A stretch of DNA of 64,000 nt. It comes from Corynebacterium durum. GTDB lineage: Bacteria > Actinomycetota > Actinomycetes > Mycobacteriales > Mycobacteriaceae. The position numbers were made by a program, and so were the translations under genes. The stretch is taken from NCBI RefSeq assembly GCF_030408675.1, contig NZ_CP047200.1:682001-746000 (forward strand). The letters run 5' to 3'. Below the pieces are notes generated by a model. It saw only the letters and a list, made by a program, of their open reading frames with translations. It ran no database searches and had not been told where the DNA came from. Below, piece after piece: positions 18,019 to 27,214 of the stretch. Each line of letters opens with the position of its first letter. The first letter of the stretch is position 1.

Positions 18019-18092
18019 CGCGGGGTGGAGCAGCTCGGTAGCTCGCTGGGCTCATAACCCAGAGGTCGTAGGTTCGAATCCTGCCCCCGCTA
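18019..18092 (+). tRNA. Initiator tRNA-fMet (CAU)
   Basis: A full 74-nt cloverleaf. D arm GAGC/GCTC; anticodon arm CTGGG-CTCATAA-CCCAG with the three G-C pairs typical of initiators; T arm GTAGG-TTCGAAT-CCTGC. The first acceptor pair is mismatched (C1 against T72), also an initiator feature. CCA is not encoded. A terminator follows. Confidence 0.95.
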
Positions 18093-18098
18093 CTAAGT

Positions 18099-18140
18099 AA
18101 GCCCCCTACCAAGGAAAACACCTGGTAGGGGGCTTTATTT
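18099..18140 (+). terminator. Terminator after tRNA-fMet
   Basis: AAGCCCCCTACCAAGG pairs with CCTGGTAGGGGGCTT (one bulged A), followed by TTATTTTT. Confidence 0.9.
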
Positions 18141-18180
18141 TTGCTTCAGAAGTGCTAGGTGACCTCTTTGAAGAATTTGG

Positions 18181-18705
18181 CTACTTCTCATCGTCCTCGT
18201 CGCGGACGATGAGAATCTTCTTCGACGCGGCCATCAACGCCGCGTTCCACTTCTCGGCCGTCTCATCAATGTTTGCCAGGGAAAGCATCATAGCCTTATA
18301 GGAGACGAAGACGGCAGCGCTCACGGTGATCATGTAGGCAATGGCCGCAAAAACCGACAATACAAAGCCACCAAAGCCGTCAGTGGCCACACCTGCGATC
18401 CAATCCCCAAAAGAGCCGATATCGAGAGCGCAAGCAGCCACGTCGAGCGGTAGCAAGACCCACATGGCCGATAGCAGTAGGGCAGAAGCATGAAGACCGA
18501 TGCCGCCGACTGCCCGCCATAGCGCCCGCTGCCACGACCGCCCTGCCTCCATCTCTGCTGCGTAGCGCTCCCGCTCTTCTCGCAGTTCCTTGACAACCTC
18601 GTGGTGATACTTCACAGCGTTTTCCGAGCGTTGCGTCGCAATCTCGGCACGCTCGGCCGCGTTTTCGATCGCTGCCGTCACATTCTTTGAAACGTCAATG
18701 GTCAA
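18181..18705 (-). CDS. Hypothetical membrane protein with N-terminal coiled coil
   Basis: 174 residues. The first 60 are charged and helical (VTAAIENAAERAEIATQRSE, then VVKELREERERYAAEMEAG), as in a coiled coil. Two hydrophobic segments follow (LHASALLLSAMWVLLPLDVA and FVLSVFAAIAYMITVSAAVFV) and then an acidic tail. I do not recognise a family. It sits in an accessory patch just downstream of a tRNA gene, between a terminator and other unfamiliar genes, which suggests an acquired gene. The start is the first ATG; no strong ribosome site was seen. Confidence 0.5.
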   Translation of the reverse strand: MTIDVSKNVTAAIENAAERAEIATQRSENAVKYHHEVVKELREERERYAAEMEAGRSWQRALWRAVGGIGLHASALLLSAMWVLLPLDVAACALDIGSFGDWIAGVATDGFGGFVLSVFAAIAYMITVSAAVFVSYKAMMLSLANIDETAEKWNAALMAASKKILIVRDEDDEK

Positions 18706-18969
18706 CGCTCGCAGCCATTGAAGGAAAGGATGGGGATGCTCTGATCCGTATCGCGATTAATACTGCGCTGGAGAACACCACCTGGTCGAGACGAGATCAG
18801 CCATCTTCACCGGGTCGTGATGGAAGTTTCTGCGCCTCAGCCCAGATTTACTTGGTTAATAAAATTCGTGGGACGATTGTTAAGACGCTTGAACCTTCAA
18901 TTTTTGTGGCAGAGCACGGACATCATGTCATCACGGCTTTCCCCACCAATACCTCGAAGTGTAAATGAT

Positions 18970-19287
18970 ATGAGTCTTGCACAAGAATTTATCGATGCTC
19001 TTAATACAGATAACTCTGCTGATGCCGACCATGCTGCTTTGATTGGATCTGACGGTGATGCGCTTTTGGTGAGATATAGGGGGCAAGACCTGCCATGGCA
19101 GATTCCTGTACGAATCCAAGAGTCCGGGTGGAGCAAATTACAGCACAATTTAGAGAACCCCTGGGGGCCGAGCTTTGGTCTCAGTCTTCTAGAGGAACTG
19201 TATAAGCTCGACGAAAGAGCGTGGATAAAACCAGAGCTACATTTAATCAATGACTCTGGAGTATGGCAACTGCTAGAGACTGCCTAG
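18970..19287 (+). CDS. Small hypothetical protein of the accessory patch
   Basis: 105 residues from ATG 18970 (MSLAQEFIDALNTDN). It is acidic, with a central VRYRGQDLPWQIPVRIQESG and ending HLINDSGVWQLLETA. Composition is AT-richer than the neighbours, consistent with transfer. No family recognised. Its compact acidic character would suit an immunity-type protein, but nothing in the sequence proves that. The frame is open further upstream without a better start. Confidence 0.4.
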   Translation: MSLAQEFIDALNTDNSADADHAALIGSDGDALLVRYRGQDLPWQIPVRIQESGWSKLQHNLENPWGPSFGLSLLEELYKLDERAWIKPELHLINDSGVWQLLETA

Positions 19288-19613
19288 AACTAACTGTTGT
19301 TATAAACATCTGTCAACCCCGCACGACTTCTCAGCCCTCAGCAATGGCCCCAGCGGTCTGTCTCCACGCCCCCTACGACATCCGTGGCCACTGGGTTAAC
19401 CTGGCCGATCTCGACCTCGACGAGCACACCGAAATGATCGTCGACTACGAATACTTCCCACACGATTACATCAACTGCCCCTGTCGTCGCCGCGTTCGAG
19501 GCGTGGCAGGACATCTGAGGGGTTTTGTTGTGTGTACTGCGTTAAGTTTGCCTATTTCCAGGTTGGGAAAAGAGGTATTTCGACTCGCCGTGATCTATCA
19601 AAATCGCGTTTTA
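19288..19613. other. Gap without a supported gene
   Basis: About 325 bases between the small hypothetical gene and the aldo/keto reductase remnant. A short open frame (with HWVNLADLDLDEHTEMIVDY) has protein-like composition but no start or ribosome site. It may be the trace of a lost gene. Confidence 0.35.
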
Positions 19614-20400
19614 GGCAGGGTTTTCGTGCAGTTTGGTAGAGCATGAGAAGTAATCCATCCGCCCGTTCACAGGGCGGGCAACGTAGGGTTCCTCAAGGTA
19701 GGTAACTTCTTCGCTCGTGAGGTTTATCTCAAGTCTTCGTACCGCGCTGTAGTTGAGTTTCATGATCTTATCCATCTTCCACCGCTCGGAATTTGAATGC
19801 CATTCGCGACGTGCCAGGTGCCCAGATGAGAGTGGGCTGTAGGGGGTTATCGCCAGGTCGTAGTGGCGGCATACTGGCAGCAACTCCCGCTCGTCTTCGC
19901 AGTAAAGCAGATTTTAGTGAATTGCATTGATGTAAAGGGTATCCACCCGTTTAGCTCAGCCACGATCTCCATGTTGTGCAGCTGGTAAGCGTACATTTCT
20001 GAGGCGCCTAGGGCGCATACCTTCCCGGCCTTGACCAGGGAATCTGGTGCCTCCATGGTGTCCTCAATGGGGGTGGAGTAATCAAAATCGACGGTTCTAA
20101 ATAGTCGGTGCCGAGCCGTGTCAGGCTTCCGTCGATCTCGCGGGCAATAGCCTCAGCGGAGAGAGCGCCGTCGTTGAAGTACACCTTGGAGGCAAGCACG
20201 ACGTCGTCACGCGGGACCCCCAGGTTTTTGAGTGAGCGGCCGATGAATTCTTTGCTGGTTCCGTGCGAGTACACGTTTGCGGTGTCAATAAAGTTGATGC
20301 CGAGTTCCAGTGCGCGCTTGATGACGTCGCGCGTGGTGTCTTCGTCGTGGGCCCAGGGCGTCGTCACGTGGAACCGTCGCACACTGTCCAGAGTGCGATA
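19614..20400 (-). pseudogene. Frameshifted aldo/keto reductase
   Basis: Three pieces in different frames read in order as an aldo/keto reductase. At 20382-20095 is DEDTTRDVIKRALELGINFI then DTANVYSHGTSKEFIGRSLK, with the family's Asp and Tyr. At about 20056-19910 is SLVKAGKVCALGASEMYAYQ. At about 19883-19640 is LAITPYSPLSSGHLARREW. At least two frameshifts separate them. The N-terminus is shortened: only a YRTL-like trace remains before the segment that normally follows the first strand. It is not expected to give an active enzyme. Confidence 0.8.
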
Positions 20401-20642
20401 ATGGTGTCACTATACGCCTTTCTTGGGGGATCGCTTGTGCCGATGACGGTGCGGCAGTGCCTTTTTCACCCCCGCGACACAAGTATTTTTGTCAGTCACA
20501 TACACCCGGATACCCCCGAATAACAGTGTTCAGTCGCAGATTCTTTACTTCTGAAAATGCGATATTTTTCACTAGCCAGCGGTTTGACGCGGTTCTTGCG
20601 CACCTGACCAGGGTTACCTAATTTTTTCATTATCGTGCATAT

Positions 20643-20658
20643 ATGCCCGTTCGGGCAT
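20643..20658. promoter_or_regulatory. Perfect palindrome upstream of the carboxyltransferase operon
   Basis: ATGCCCG-TT-CGGGCAT, 7-bp arms, followed by GTTTTT. It lies about 100 bases before the 5S-subunit gene, in a 357-base gap (20401-20757) with no gene. It could be an operator or a short terminator. Confidence 0.45.
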
Positions 20659-20693
20659 GTTTTTGGCGAGGTGCTTCTGCAAAAGGCTGTTGT

Positions 20694-20716
20694 AAACCGG
20701 ACAGCTGTACCGGTTT
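20694..20716. promoter_or_regulatory. Imperfect palindrome just upstream of the 5S-subunit gene
   Basis: AAACCGG and CCGGTTT flank ACAGCTGT, itself a palindrome. It is 42 bases before the start codon, a place expected for an operator or for an RNA hairpin in the leader. Confidence 0.4.
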
Positions 20717-20757
20717 TTTGCCTGCATATACCAACAAGATCACATAGATTTGGATGT

Positions 20758-22254
20758 ATGAGTCCGCGAAAAATTGGCGTAACGGAAGTCGCTCTGCGCG
20801 ATGCGCACCAGAGCCTCATGGCCACACGCATGGCTATGGAAGACATGGTTGGGATATGTGAAGACATGGACCAAGCAGGTTTCTGGAGTGTTGAGTGCTG
20901 GGGCGGCGCTACGTTCGATGCCTGTATCCGTTTTTTGAATGAAGATCCATGGGAGCGTTTGCGCACATTCCGCAAACTGATGCCCAACAGCAAGCTGCAG
21001 ATGCTGCTGCGTGGCCAGAACCTCCTGGGATACCGCCACTATGAAGACATGGTGGTGGACAAATTTGTGGAGAAGTCGAAGGAAAACGGCATGGACGTTT
21101 TCCGTGTGTTCGACGCCCTCAATGACCCCCGCAACCTTGAGCACGCCATGGCCGCCGTAAAGAAGGTGGGTGGGCATGCGCAAGGAACCATTTGTTACAC
21201 CGTGTCCCCGCTGCACACAGTGGAGGGATACATTGAACAAGCTGGTCGCTTGCTTGACATGGGTGCAGATTCAATCGCCCTGAAAGATATGGCTGCCCTG
21301 CTCAAGCCGCAACCGGCGTATGACATCATCCGTGGTATCAAAGACACCTACGGTGATGACACTCAGATCAACGTGCACTGCCACTCCACGACGGGTGTCA
21401 CTCTGGTGACGTTGATGAAGGCCATTGAGGCTGGTGCTGACGTGGTGGATAGCGCCATTTCCTCTATGTCGCTGGGTCCGGGCCACAACCCCACCGAGTC
21501 TCTGGTGGAAATGCTGGAAGGCACCGATTACACCACTGACCTGGACATGGATCGCCTGATTGCTATCCGTGACCACTTCAAGACCATTCGTCCGAAGTAC
21601 GCCGAGTTCGAGTCGGAAACTCTGGTGGACACCAACATCTTCCTCTCCCAGATTCCGGGCGGCATGCTGTCCAACATGGAATCCCAGCTGAAAGCTCAAG
21701 GCGCTGGTGACAAGATCGATGAGGTGATGCGGGAGGTGCCGCTAGTCCGCAAGGACGCTGGCTACCCGCCGCTGGTTACCCCGTCCTCCCAGATCGTGGG
21801 TACTCAGGCCGTCTTTAACGTATTGATGGGCCGCTACAAGGTGATGACCGCCGAGTTTGCAGACCTCATGCTGGGCTACTACGGCGAGTGCATTGGCGAG
21901 CGCGACCCAGAGCTGGTCAAGCAAGCCGAAGCGCAGACCAAGAAAAAGCCCATTGACGTGCGCCCCGCCGACCTGCTGGAACCAGAGTGGGACCAGCTTG
22001 TTGAGGAGGCCAGCAACCTCGAAGGCTACGACGGCACGGATGAGGATGTGCTCACCAACGCACTCTTCCCAGGTGTCGCACCCGGTTTCTTCAGCACCCG
22101 TAGCGAGGGTCCGAAGAACGTGGGTAAGACCGCTGAGCAGCTGGAACGCGAGAAGGCTGCCGCCTCGGGTTCCGCCAACGCTGTGCGCGAACCGATTAGT
22201 TACAAGGTCACTGTGGGTGGCCGCTCTCAGACCGTCAAGGTCGAACCGGCCTAA
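20758..22254 (+). CDS. Methylmalonyl-CoA carboxyltransferase 5S subunit
   Basis: 498 residues from ATG 20758 (MSPRKIGVTEVALRDAHQSL). The HMGL-like TIM barrel shows EVALRDAHQSLMATRM, FWSVECWGGATFDACIRFLN, VFRVFDALND, DSIALKDMAALL with the carbamylated-lysine region, and INVHCHSTTGVT with metal-binding histidines. The C-terminal part resembles PYC_OADA domains. In the family, 5S transfers carboxyl between biotin and pyruvate/oxaloacetate, using a metal. First gene of a four-gene operon with 12S, a small subunit and the biotin carrier. The ribosome site is weak. Confidence 0.92.
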   Translation: MSPRKIGVTEVALRDAHQSLMATRMAMEDMVGICEDMDQAGFWSVECWGGATFDACIRFLNEDPWERLRTFRKLMPNSKLQMLLRGQNLLGYRHYEDMVVDKFVEKSKENGMDVFRVFDALNDPRNLEHAMAAVKKVGGHAQGTICYTVSPLHTVEGYIEQAGRLLDMGADSIALKDMAALLKPQPAYDIIRGIKDTYGDDTQINVHCHSTTGVTLVTLMKAIEAGADVVDSAISSMSLGPGHNPTESLVEMLEGTDYTTDLDMDRLIAIRDHFKTIRPKYAEFESETLVDTNIFLSQIPGGMLSNMESQLKAQGAGDKIDEVMREVPLVRKDAGYPPLVTPSSQIVGTQAVFNVLMGRYKVMTAEFADLMLGYYGECIGERDPELVKQAEAQTKKKPIDVRPADLLEPEWDQLVEEASNLEGYDGTDEDVLTNALFPGVAPGFFSTRSEGPKNVGKTAEQLEREKAAASGSANAVREPISYKVTVGGRSQTVKVEPA

Positions 22255-22267
22255 GGAGGATTGACAC

Positions 22268-23824
22268 ATGTCTACTGAACCCACAATGCAGGAGCGCCTT
22301 GACCGGCTCGACGAGGAGAAGGCTCGCGTTTCCCTTGGCGGTGGCCAGGACAAGATTGAAAAACAACATGAGCGCGGCAAGCTCACCGCTCGCGAGCGTA
22401 TCAACGCCCTGGTGGATGAAGATACATTCCAAGAGACCGGCATGTTTGCCACCCACCGCACCACGCACTTTGGAATGGATAAGGCCGATGCGCCTGCTGA
22501 CGGTGTGGTGACTGGTTCGGGTGCCATCTTCGGTCGCCCGGCTCACATTGCGTCGCAGGACTTCACTGTGATGGGCGGTTCCGCTGGTGAAACCCAGTCG
22601 AACAAAGTGGCTGCCATGATGCAGGCTAGCGCTCACACGGGCACGCCGTTCATCTTTATCAATGACTCGGGTGGAGCCCGCGTCCAGGAGGGTATCGATT
22701 CCCTCTCTGGCTACGGCAAGGTGTTCTACAATAACGTGCTGCTGTCCGGTCTGGTGCCGCAGATTTCCATCATCGCCGGCCCCTGTGCTGGTGGTGCTGC
22801 CTATTCTCCGGCGCTGACTGACTTCATCATTCAGACCCGCAACGCCAATATGTTTATCACCGGCCCCGGCGTGATCAAGTCCGTGACTGGTGAGGATGTT
22901 ACCGCAGAGCAGCTGGGCGGTGCAGATGCACATATGAACAAAGCCGGCAACATTCACTTCATTGCCGACGATGACGAGCAGGCCGTGCTGATCGCGCAGA
23001 AGCTACTGAGCTTCTTGCCCCAGAACAACACGGAAGAGCCACCGATCGTTGATCCTGACGAAATTGTTGAGCCAGATCCCGAGCTTCGGGACATTGTTCC
23101 CGTGGAAGGCAAGAAGGGCTATGACGTTCGCGAAGTCATTGGCCGCCTTGTAGATCATGGTGATTTCCTTGAGGTGCAAGCTGGCTACGCCCAGAACCTG
23201 GTGGTCGGTTTCGGTCGACTCATTGGACGCACCGTGGGTGTGATTGCCAACCAACCGAACGTGATGTCGGGTGTGTTGGACATTAACTCCTCCGACAAGG
23301 GCAGCCAGTTCATCCGTTTCTGCAACGCTTTCAATATTCCGCTGCTGACGCTGGTGGACGTGCCGGGCTTCATGCCAGGCGTTGCTCAGGAGCACGGTGG
23401 CATCATTCGCCACGGTGCGAAGATGCTGTACGCCTACTCCGCCGCAAGCGTCCCGAAGGTCACTGTTGTGCTGCGTAAGTCCTACGGTGGTGCATACCTA
23501 GCCATGTGCTCGAAAGACTTGGGAGCAGACCGCGTGTTCGCATGGCCGACCGCTGAGATTGCTGTGATGGGTGCCGACGGTGCCGTCAATGTGGTGTTCC
23601 GCCGCGAGATCGCCGAAGCGGAAGACGCGGAATCCAAGCGTGAAGAGCTTGTCAAGCTGTACAAGGAGACATTCTCTACACCGTTCATGGCTGCCTCACG
23701 TGGCTTGGTGGATGACATCATTGATCCTGCCGATACCCGCCGCGAGGTCGCGATGGCATTGGAGATTCTCACGAACAAGCGTGTCGCTCGCCCGGCCAAG
23801 AAGCATGGTCTGGGGCCGGTGTAA
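22268..23824 (+). CDS. Methylmalonyl-CoA carboxyltransferase 12S subunit
   Basis: 518 residues; ATG 22268 follows AAGGAGGATTGACAC. Acyl-CoA carboxyltransferase signatures: LGGGQDKIEKQHERGKLTAR, FINDSGGARVQEGIDSL, GPCAGGAAYSPAL (first oxyanion loop), DVPGFMPGVAQEHGGIIRHG and SYGGAYLAMCSKDLGADR (second oxyanion loop). In the family it moves carboxyl between (S)-methylmalonyl-CoA/propionyl-CoA and biotin. No biotin carboxylase gene is in the cluster, which favours a transcarboxylase over an ATP-dependent carboxylase, though a distant biotin carboxylase cannot be excluded. Confidence 0.92.
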   Translation: MSTEPTMQERLDRLDEEKARVSLGGGQDKIEKQHERGKLTARERINALVDEDTFQETGMFATHRTTHFGMDKADAPADGVVTGSGAIFGRPAHIASQDFTVMGGSAGETQSNKVAAMMQASAHTGTPFIFINDSGGARVQEGIDSLSGYGKVFYNNVLLSGLVPQISIIAGPCAGGAAYSPALTDFIIQTRNANMFITGPGVIKSVTGEDVTAEQLGGADAHMNKAGNIHFIADDDEQAVLIAQKLLSFLPQNNTEEPPIVDPDEIVEPDPELRDIVPVEGKKGYDVREVIGRLVDHGDFLEVQAGYAQNLVVGFGRLIGRTVGVIANQPNVMSGVLDINSSDKGSQFIRFCNAFNIPLLTLVDVPGFMPGVAQEHGGIIRHGAKMLYAYSAASVPKVTVVLRKSYGGAYLAMCSKDLGADRVFAWPTAEIAVMGADGAVNVVFRREIAEAEDAESKREELVKLYKETFSTPFMAASRGLVDDIIDPADTRREVAMALEILTNKRVARPAKKHGLGPV

Positions 23825-23835
23825 GGAGAAAGGTC

Positions 23836-24096
23836 ATGCAGGAACTATCTCAGGAGCAGCTGCTTGAGCTGGTGAAATCACTATCTACGCGTCTCGACGC
23901 CGTGGAAAGCGAACTCGCCGATCTCAAGGCACGCTCCGATTCCGAAATCTCTGAGGATGTGCTGCTTGCCATCAGTGCCGCTGTGTCCGCGTACATGGGC
24001 AACAAGGGCAAGGTTAGAGCTGTGCACTTCAGCCGCCACCGTACCTGGGCTGCGCAGGGTCGTCAGGCCGTGCAGGTCCGAACCCGTCGCTTGTAG
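23836..24096 (+). CDS. Small carboxyltransferase-associated subunit
   Basis: 86 residues; ATG 23836 follows AAGGAGAAAGGTC. A coiled-coil start (ELSQEQLLELVKSLSTRLDA) leads to ISAAVSAYMGNKGKVRAVHF and a basic end (TWAAQGRQAVQVRTRRL). This architecture is typical of the short genes between 12S and 1.3S genes and resembles the C-terminal part of OadG-like/AccE-like subunits. It is likely to help assemble the complex. Confidence 0.75.
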   Translation: MQELSQEQLLELVKSLSTRLDAVESELADLKARSDSEISEDVLLAISAAVSAYMGNKGKVRAVHFSRHRTWAAQGRQAVQVRTRRL

Positions 24097-24114
24097 AAGA
24101 TCGAAGGAAAAGTC

Positions 24115-24483
24115 ATGAAACTTAAAGTGACCGTCAATGGCATCGCCTACAGCGTCGATGTCGAGGTCGAAGAGGAGCAGCGCAAGCTCGGCTCCATCAT
24201 CACGGGGGGTGGCGGCGGCGTAAGTAATACCCCCGCCGCTCCGACCACCGCCAGCGTGGAGGGCATGTCCGCCAATGCTGTTGTGGCTCCGCTAGCCGGG
24301 TCTGTGTTTAAGATTTTGGTCAATGAAGGTGACGAAATCGAAGCAGGTCAAGTGCTTTTAATTCTGGAAGCCATGAAGATGGAGACAGAGATTACTGCCC
24401 CGAATGCGGGTACTGTCGCCCGTATCAGCGTTGCGGTAGGCGACGCCGTGCAGGGTGGTCAGCCTCTGGTCGAGATCAACTAA
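24115..24483 (+). CDS. Biotin carboxyl carrier protein (1.3S subunit)
   Basis: 122 residues; ATG 24115 after GAAGGAAAAGTC. The C-terminal lipoyl/biotinyl domain has the biotin attachment site EAMKMETEI (the Lys is biotinylated) and the fold-typical [17 protein letters not shown]. The N-terminal [20 protein letters not shown] contacts the catalytic subunits in the known transcarboxylase. Last gene of the operon, followed by a terminator. Confidence 0.93.
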   Translation: MKLKVTVNGIAYSVDVEVEEEQRKLGSIITGGGGGVSNTPAAPTTASVEGMSANAVVAPLAGSVFKILVNEGDEIEAGQVLLILEAMKMETEITAPNAGTVARISVAVGDAVQGGQPLVEIN

Positions 24484-24490
24484 AAAAACG

Positions 24491-24526
24491 TCCCCCTGAG
24501 TTATTTCTTTGCTCAGGGGGATTTTT
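24491..24526 (+). terminator. Terminator of the carboxyltransferase operon
   Basis: TCCCCCTGAG and CTCAGGGGGA form a perfect stem with a loop of about 11 bases, then TTTTT. It begins 7 bases after the 1.3S stop codon. Confidence 0.93.
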
Positions 24527-24557
24527 GCTTCTATGATGCTAAATCTTGTGGCATGAT

Positions 24558-24604
24558 AGGCAGGGCTTAAGTTTTTTCATGCAAGAAAGTAGGTAACCCT
24601 GCCT
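24558..24604 (+). promoter_or_regulatory. Long inverted repeat ending at the protease start codon
   Basis: AGGCAGGGCTTA (24558-24569) can pair with TAACCCTGCCT (24594-24604) with one bulged C. The right arm ends one base before the protease ATG, so as RNA it would cover the translation start; as DNA it could be an operator. Confidence 0.4.
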
Positions 24605-24605
24605 C

Positions 24606-25460
24606 ATGCACCTTCGGAACCTTATGCGGTCTGTTGCCTCAACAGGAGTCTTAATAGCCGCAGTTATGAGTGCGCCCCATTCCATGGCTCAGGACGCCAC
24701 AGCCTATGTGGATAAAGCCTCTGGCCCTAACTATCACTGGACTGAAGATTTGCAGTCCCAAATCATGGCCGGTCGTGCCGGCGCGATTCTGCATCGCGTC
24801 GCTGGAAGCTGGTTTAACGCCCCAGACATCCCGCAAGAGTCGAAGGATGCGCAGGCGCGTGGTAAATCCCTCTACGGCCCCGGTACGCCGCTTTTTGTGG
24901 GCCCCTCAACGCTGTGCACCTTGGCTGTAGCAGGCATTGATGGACAAGGGCGTATGGTGGGCATCACCGCAGGGCACTGCGGGGGCGTCGGTGATGCCGT
25001 AGCTTCCGCAGACTCCTGGGAGGTTGGCGTCTCTGGCACTGTGGTGAAGGTGAACCCCCAGCTGGACTATGCGGTCATCGAGTTTGGGTCTAATGCAGAA
25101 GTGACTCGCAGCTATAACGGTGTCACCATCAATGCTCTAGGTGGGCCCATTGGTAATCAGCAAACATTGTGTAAGCAGGGCGTCGCATCTGGGTGGACGT
25201 GCGGTCCGTCGTGGCAGACGGGCAGTGTCTACAACACGTCTCAAGTGTGTGCTATGCAGGGTGACTCAGGGTCCCCGCTGCTGATTGGGGATCGTTTTGT
25301 CGGCTTGATTTCCGGTGGTACGTTGCCCGTCCCAGAATGGTCGTGCCGCACGCCGCTGCAGGGGTCCGCGCATTCTCCGACTAGTGGGCCGATCGCCGAT
25401 GTGATTCTGGCTGATCTGAACGCTAGTGGGGGAGTGGGGGCAGGTTTCCACCTGCCATAA
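24606..25460 (+). CDS. Secreted trypsin-like (S1 family) serine protease
   Basis: 284 residues. A signal peptide (basic MHLRNLMR, hydrophobic VASTGVLIAAVMSA, then AQD) predicts export. The triad is visible: TAGHCG (His), LDYAVIEF (Asp) and MQGDSGSPLL (Ser). Several cysteines could form the usual disulfides. A pro-region of about 75 residues precedes the catalytic part. It stands alone between a terminator and a convergent gene. Substrate unknown. Confidence 0.85.
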   Translation: MHLRNLMRSVASTGVLIAAVMSAPHSMAQDATAYVDKASGPNYHWTEDLQSQIMAGRAGAILHRVAGSWFNAPDIPQESKDAQARGKSLYGPGTPLFVGPSTLCTLAVAGIDGQGRMVGITAGHCGGVGDAVASADSWEVGVSGTVVKVNPQLDYAVIEFGSNAEVTRSYNGVTINALGGPIGNQQTLCKQGVASGWTCGPSWQTGSVYNTSQVCAMQGDSGSPLLIGDRFVGLISGGTLPVPEWSCRTPLQGSAHSPTSGPIADVILADLNASGGVGAGFHLP

Positions 25461-25498
25461 CGTAACCTGCGCTAACCCGTTGTGAATCGATGCCGTCG

Positions 25499-26284
25499 CT
25501 AGGGGGTGAGGCGGCGGAGTACCTCATCATGGAGGAGCCCGTTGGTGGCTACAGCATCGCCACCATGCGGGCCCTCTTCGCCTTTCAGGGAAGTAAAACG
25601 CCCGCCTGCCTCCGCGACCAGGATGCTTAAAGGGGCCAAGTCCCAGAGGGAGACTTCTGGCTCGGCAGCAATGTCCACGCTGCCCTCTGCGACCAGGCAG
25701 TAGGAGAGGAAATCCCCGAAGGCGCGTAGCCGCCATATGTCCCTGGTGATTCCCAGGAAATGTTCTTGCTTGGCGCGGGTTTCCCAACCCTCGAAGGAAG
25801 AGAAGGAGAGGGAGGCGTCGGCGAGTGTCGATACTTTTGATACCTGCAGTTGGCGTGGTTTCCCGCCGTTGAAGCTGCGCCAGGCACCCCCGCCACTGCT
25901 GGCCCACCAGCGTCGCGTCAACGCAGGCGCGGAGACGACACCGACGACGGGCACCCCATCTTCCAGTAGTGCAATGAGTGATGCCCACACTGGCACTCCG
26001 CGTACGTAGTTTTTGGTGCCGTCGATGGGATCAATGATCCACTGGCGGCCATGCGTGGCGGCGTCGCCACCAAATTCTTCGCCGAGGATGGAATCGTCGG
26101 GTCTGTGCTGTTCAATAAGGTTGCGTAGTGCACCCTCACAGGTAAGATCCGCGTCTGACACGGGCGTCATGTCGGGTTTCGAATCAACCTGCAATGTGGA
26201 AGATTCAAAACGGTCAAAGGTGATCGCATCGGCGGCATCGGCTAGCTGAAGGGCAAAGGCTAGATCTGTGGAAAAATCGCTCAT
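25499..26284 (-). CDS. hisN: Inositol-monophosphatase-family enzyme, probably histidinol-phosphatase
   Basis: 261 residues. Metal-site motifs: ILGEEFGG (Glu), [17 protein letters not shown] (DPxDGT) and [17 protein letters not shown] (WD). The DGTKNYVRG variant and the context beside prfB match the actinobacterial HisN type, which removes phosphate from L-histidinol phosphate. Six bases separate it from the upstream family member, so the two form one leftward unit. Substrate cannot be proved from sequence alone. Confidence 0.8.
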   Translation of the reverse strand: MSDFSTDLAFALQLADAADAITFDRFESSTLQVDSKPDMTPVSDADLTCEGALRNLIEQHRPDDSILGEEFGGDAATHGRQWIIDPIDGTKNYVRGVPVWASLIALLEDGVPVVGVVSAPALTRRWWASSGGGAWRSFNGGKPRQLQVSKVSTLADASLSFSSFEGWETRAKQEHFLGITRDIWRLRAFGDFLSYCLVAEGSVDIAAEPEVSLWDLAPLSILVAEAGGRFTSLKGEEGPHGGDAVATNGLLHDEVLRRLTP

Positions 26285-26290
26285 GCCTGG

Positions 26291-27160
26291 TTATTCTACG
26301 GCACTCATGCTCTCAGACAGGGCGTGCTGAATCTCCGAAACAACCGTTGCGTTTCCGGCAACATGCCAGGTCACGCCGCCTGCTGGAATGGTCAGGCAGG
26401 TGCCTCCGACACCTTCAACTAGTGCGCGGCCGGGCAGCCAATCCCATTCAGCCACGGAATGTTGCATCCACGCGCCTAAAGTTCCTTCCGCCACTCCCGC
26501 CAGGTCAACGCTGCCGGCCCCGAGCATGCGGATGGATGCGCAGTGGGTGGACACGGACAGCCATGCGTTCCTAACCTCCACCTGCCCTAGGTACGTGGGG
26601 TGCAGGTAGGTTCCCAGGCCCGTATGGGACAGGGGGACGTCGTGAAGCTCTGGCAGAGGCTTGGCATCGCGGGTGGTGGGAATGCCCGGCCCGCCGAACC
26701 AGGTGTAACCCATCGCTGGGCGGTGAACCGCGCCGAAATGCAGCTGCTCGGGGTTGCTCGGATCGCCGGTGACCAGCGCCAGCGCCGAACACCAGTAGTC
26801 GGAGCCGCAGCTAAAGTTGTACGTTCCGTCCACTGGATCCACCACCCAGGTTCGCCCGCTTGTCGACGCCGCGTTCGTCCCCTCTTCGCCCACGATGCCG
26901 TCCTCGGGGCGCAAGGCCGCCAACGCGCCAGCAACGAAGCGCTCGGCGGCGTGGTCGGCATCTGTGACCACGTCGGAAATGGAAGTTTTCTGCTCTGTCT
27001 GCACCCCCGCTTCGCGCATCCGCCAGGCCAACCTGCCAGCGTTAAACACCAGTGCTTGTGCCAAGTGTTCGTCCGTATCCTGGTCGTGGGCGATCACAAA
27101 GGTTTTGGTCACTGCATCGATCATGGTGTTGAACTCGGTCGGGTTCTTCGGAGCTGTCAT
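26291..27160 (-). CDS. Second inositol-monophosphatase-family protein
   Basis: 289 residues from ATG 27160. Motifs: [27 protein letters not shown] and [16 protein letters not shown]. The Mg2+-binding Glu, two Asp and WD are all present. It likely hydrolyses an inositol phosphate or similar sugar phosphate; in corynebacteria such enzymes feed inositol-based lipids and mycothiol. It diverges from prfB with about 55 bases between the starts. Confidence 0.82.
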   Translation of the reverse strand: MTAPKNPTEFNTMIDAVTKTFVIAHDQDTDEHLAQALVFNAGRLAWRMREAGVQTEQKTSISDVVTDADHAAERFVAGALAALRPEDGIVGEEGTNAASTSGRTWVVDPVDGTYNFSCGSDYWCSALALVTGDPSNPEQLHFGAVHRPAMGYTWFGGPGIPTTRDAKPLPELHDVPLSHTGLGTYLHPTYLGQVEVRNAWLSVSTHCASIRMLGAGSVDLAGVAEGTLGAWMQHSVAEWDWLPGRALVEGVGGTCLTIPAGGVTWHVAGNATVVSEIQHALSESMSAVE

Positions 27161-27214
27161 GATCCCTATTGTGCCCTGCACAGCGGGGATATGCATGCGG
27201 TAGGCTTATGCACT

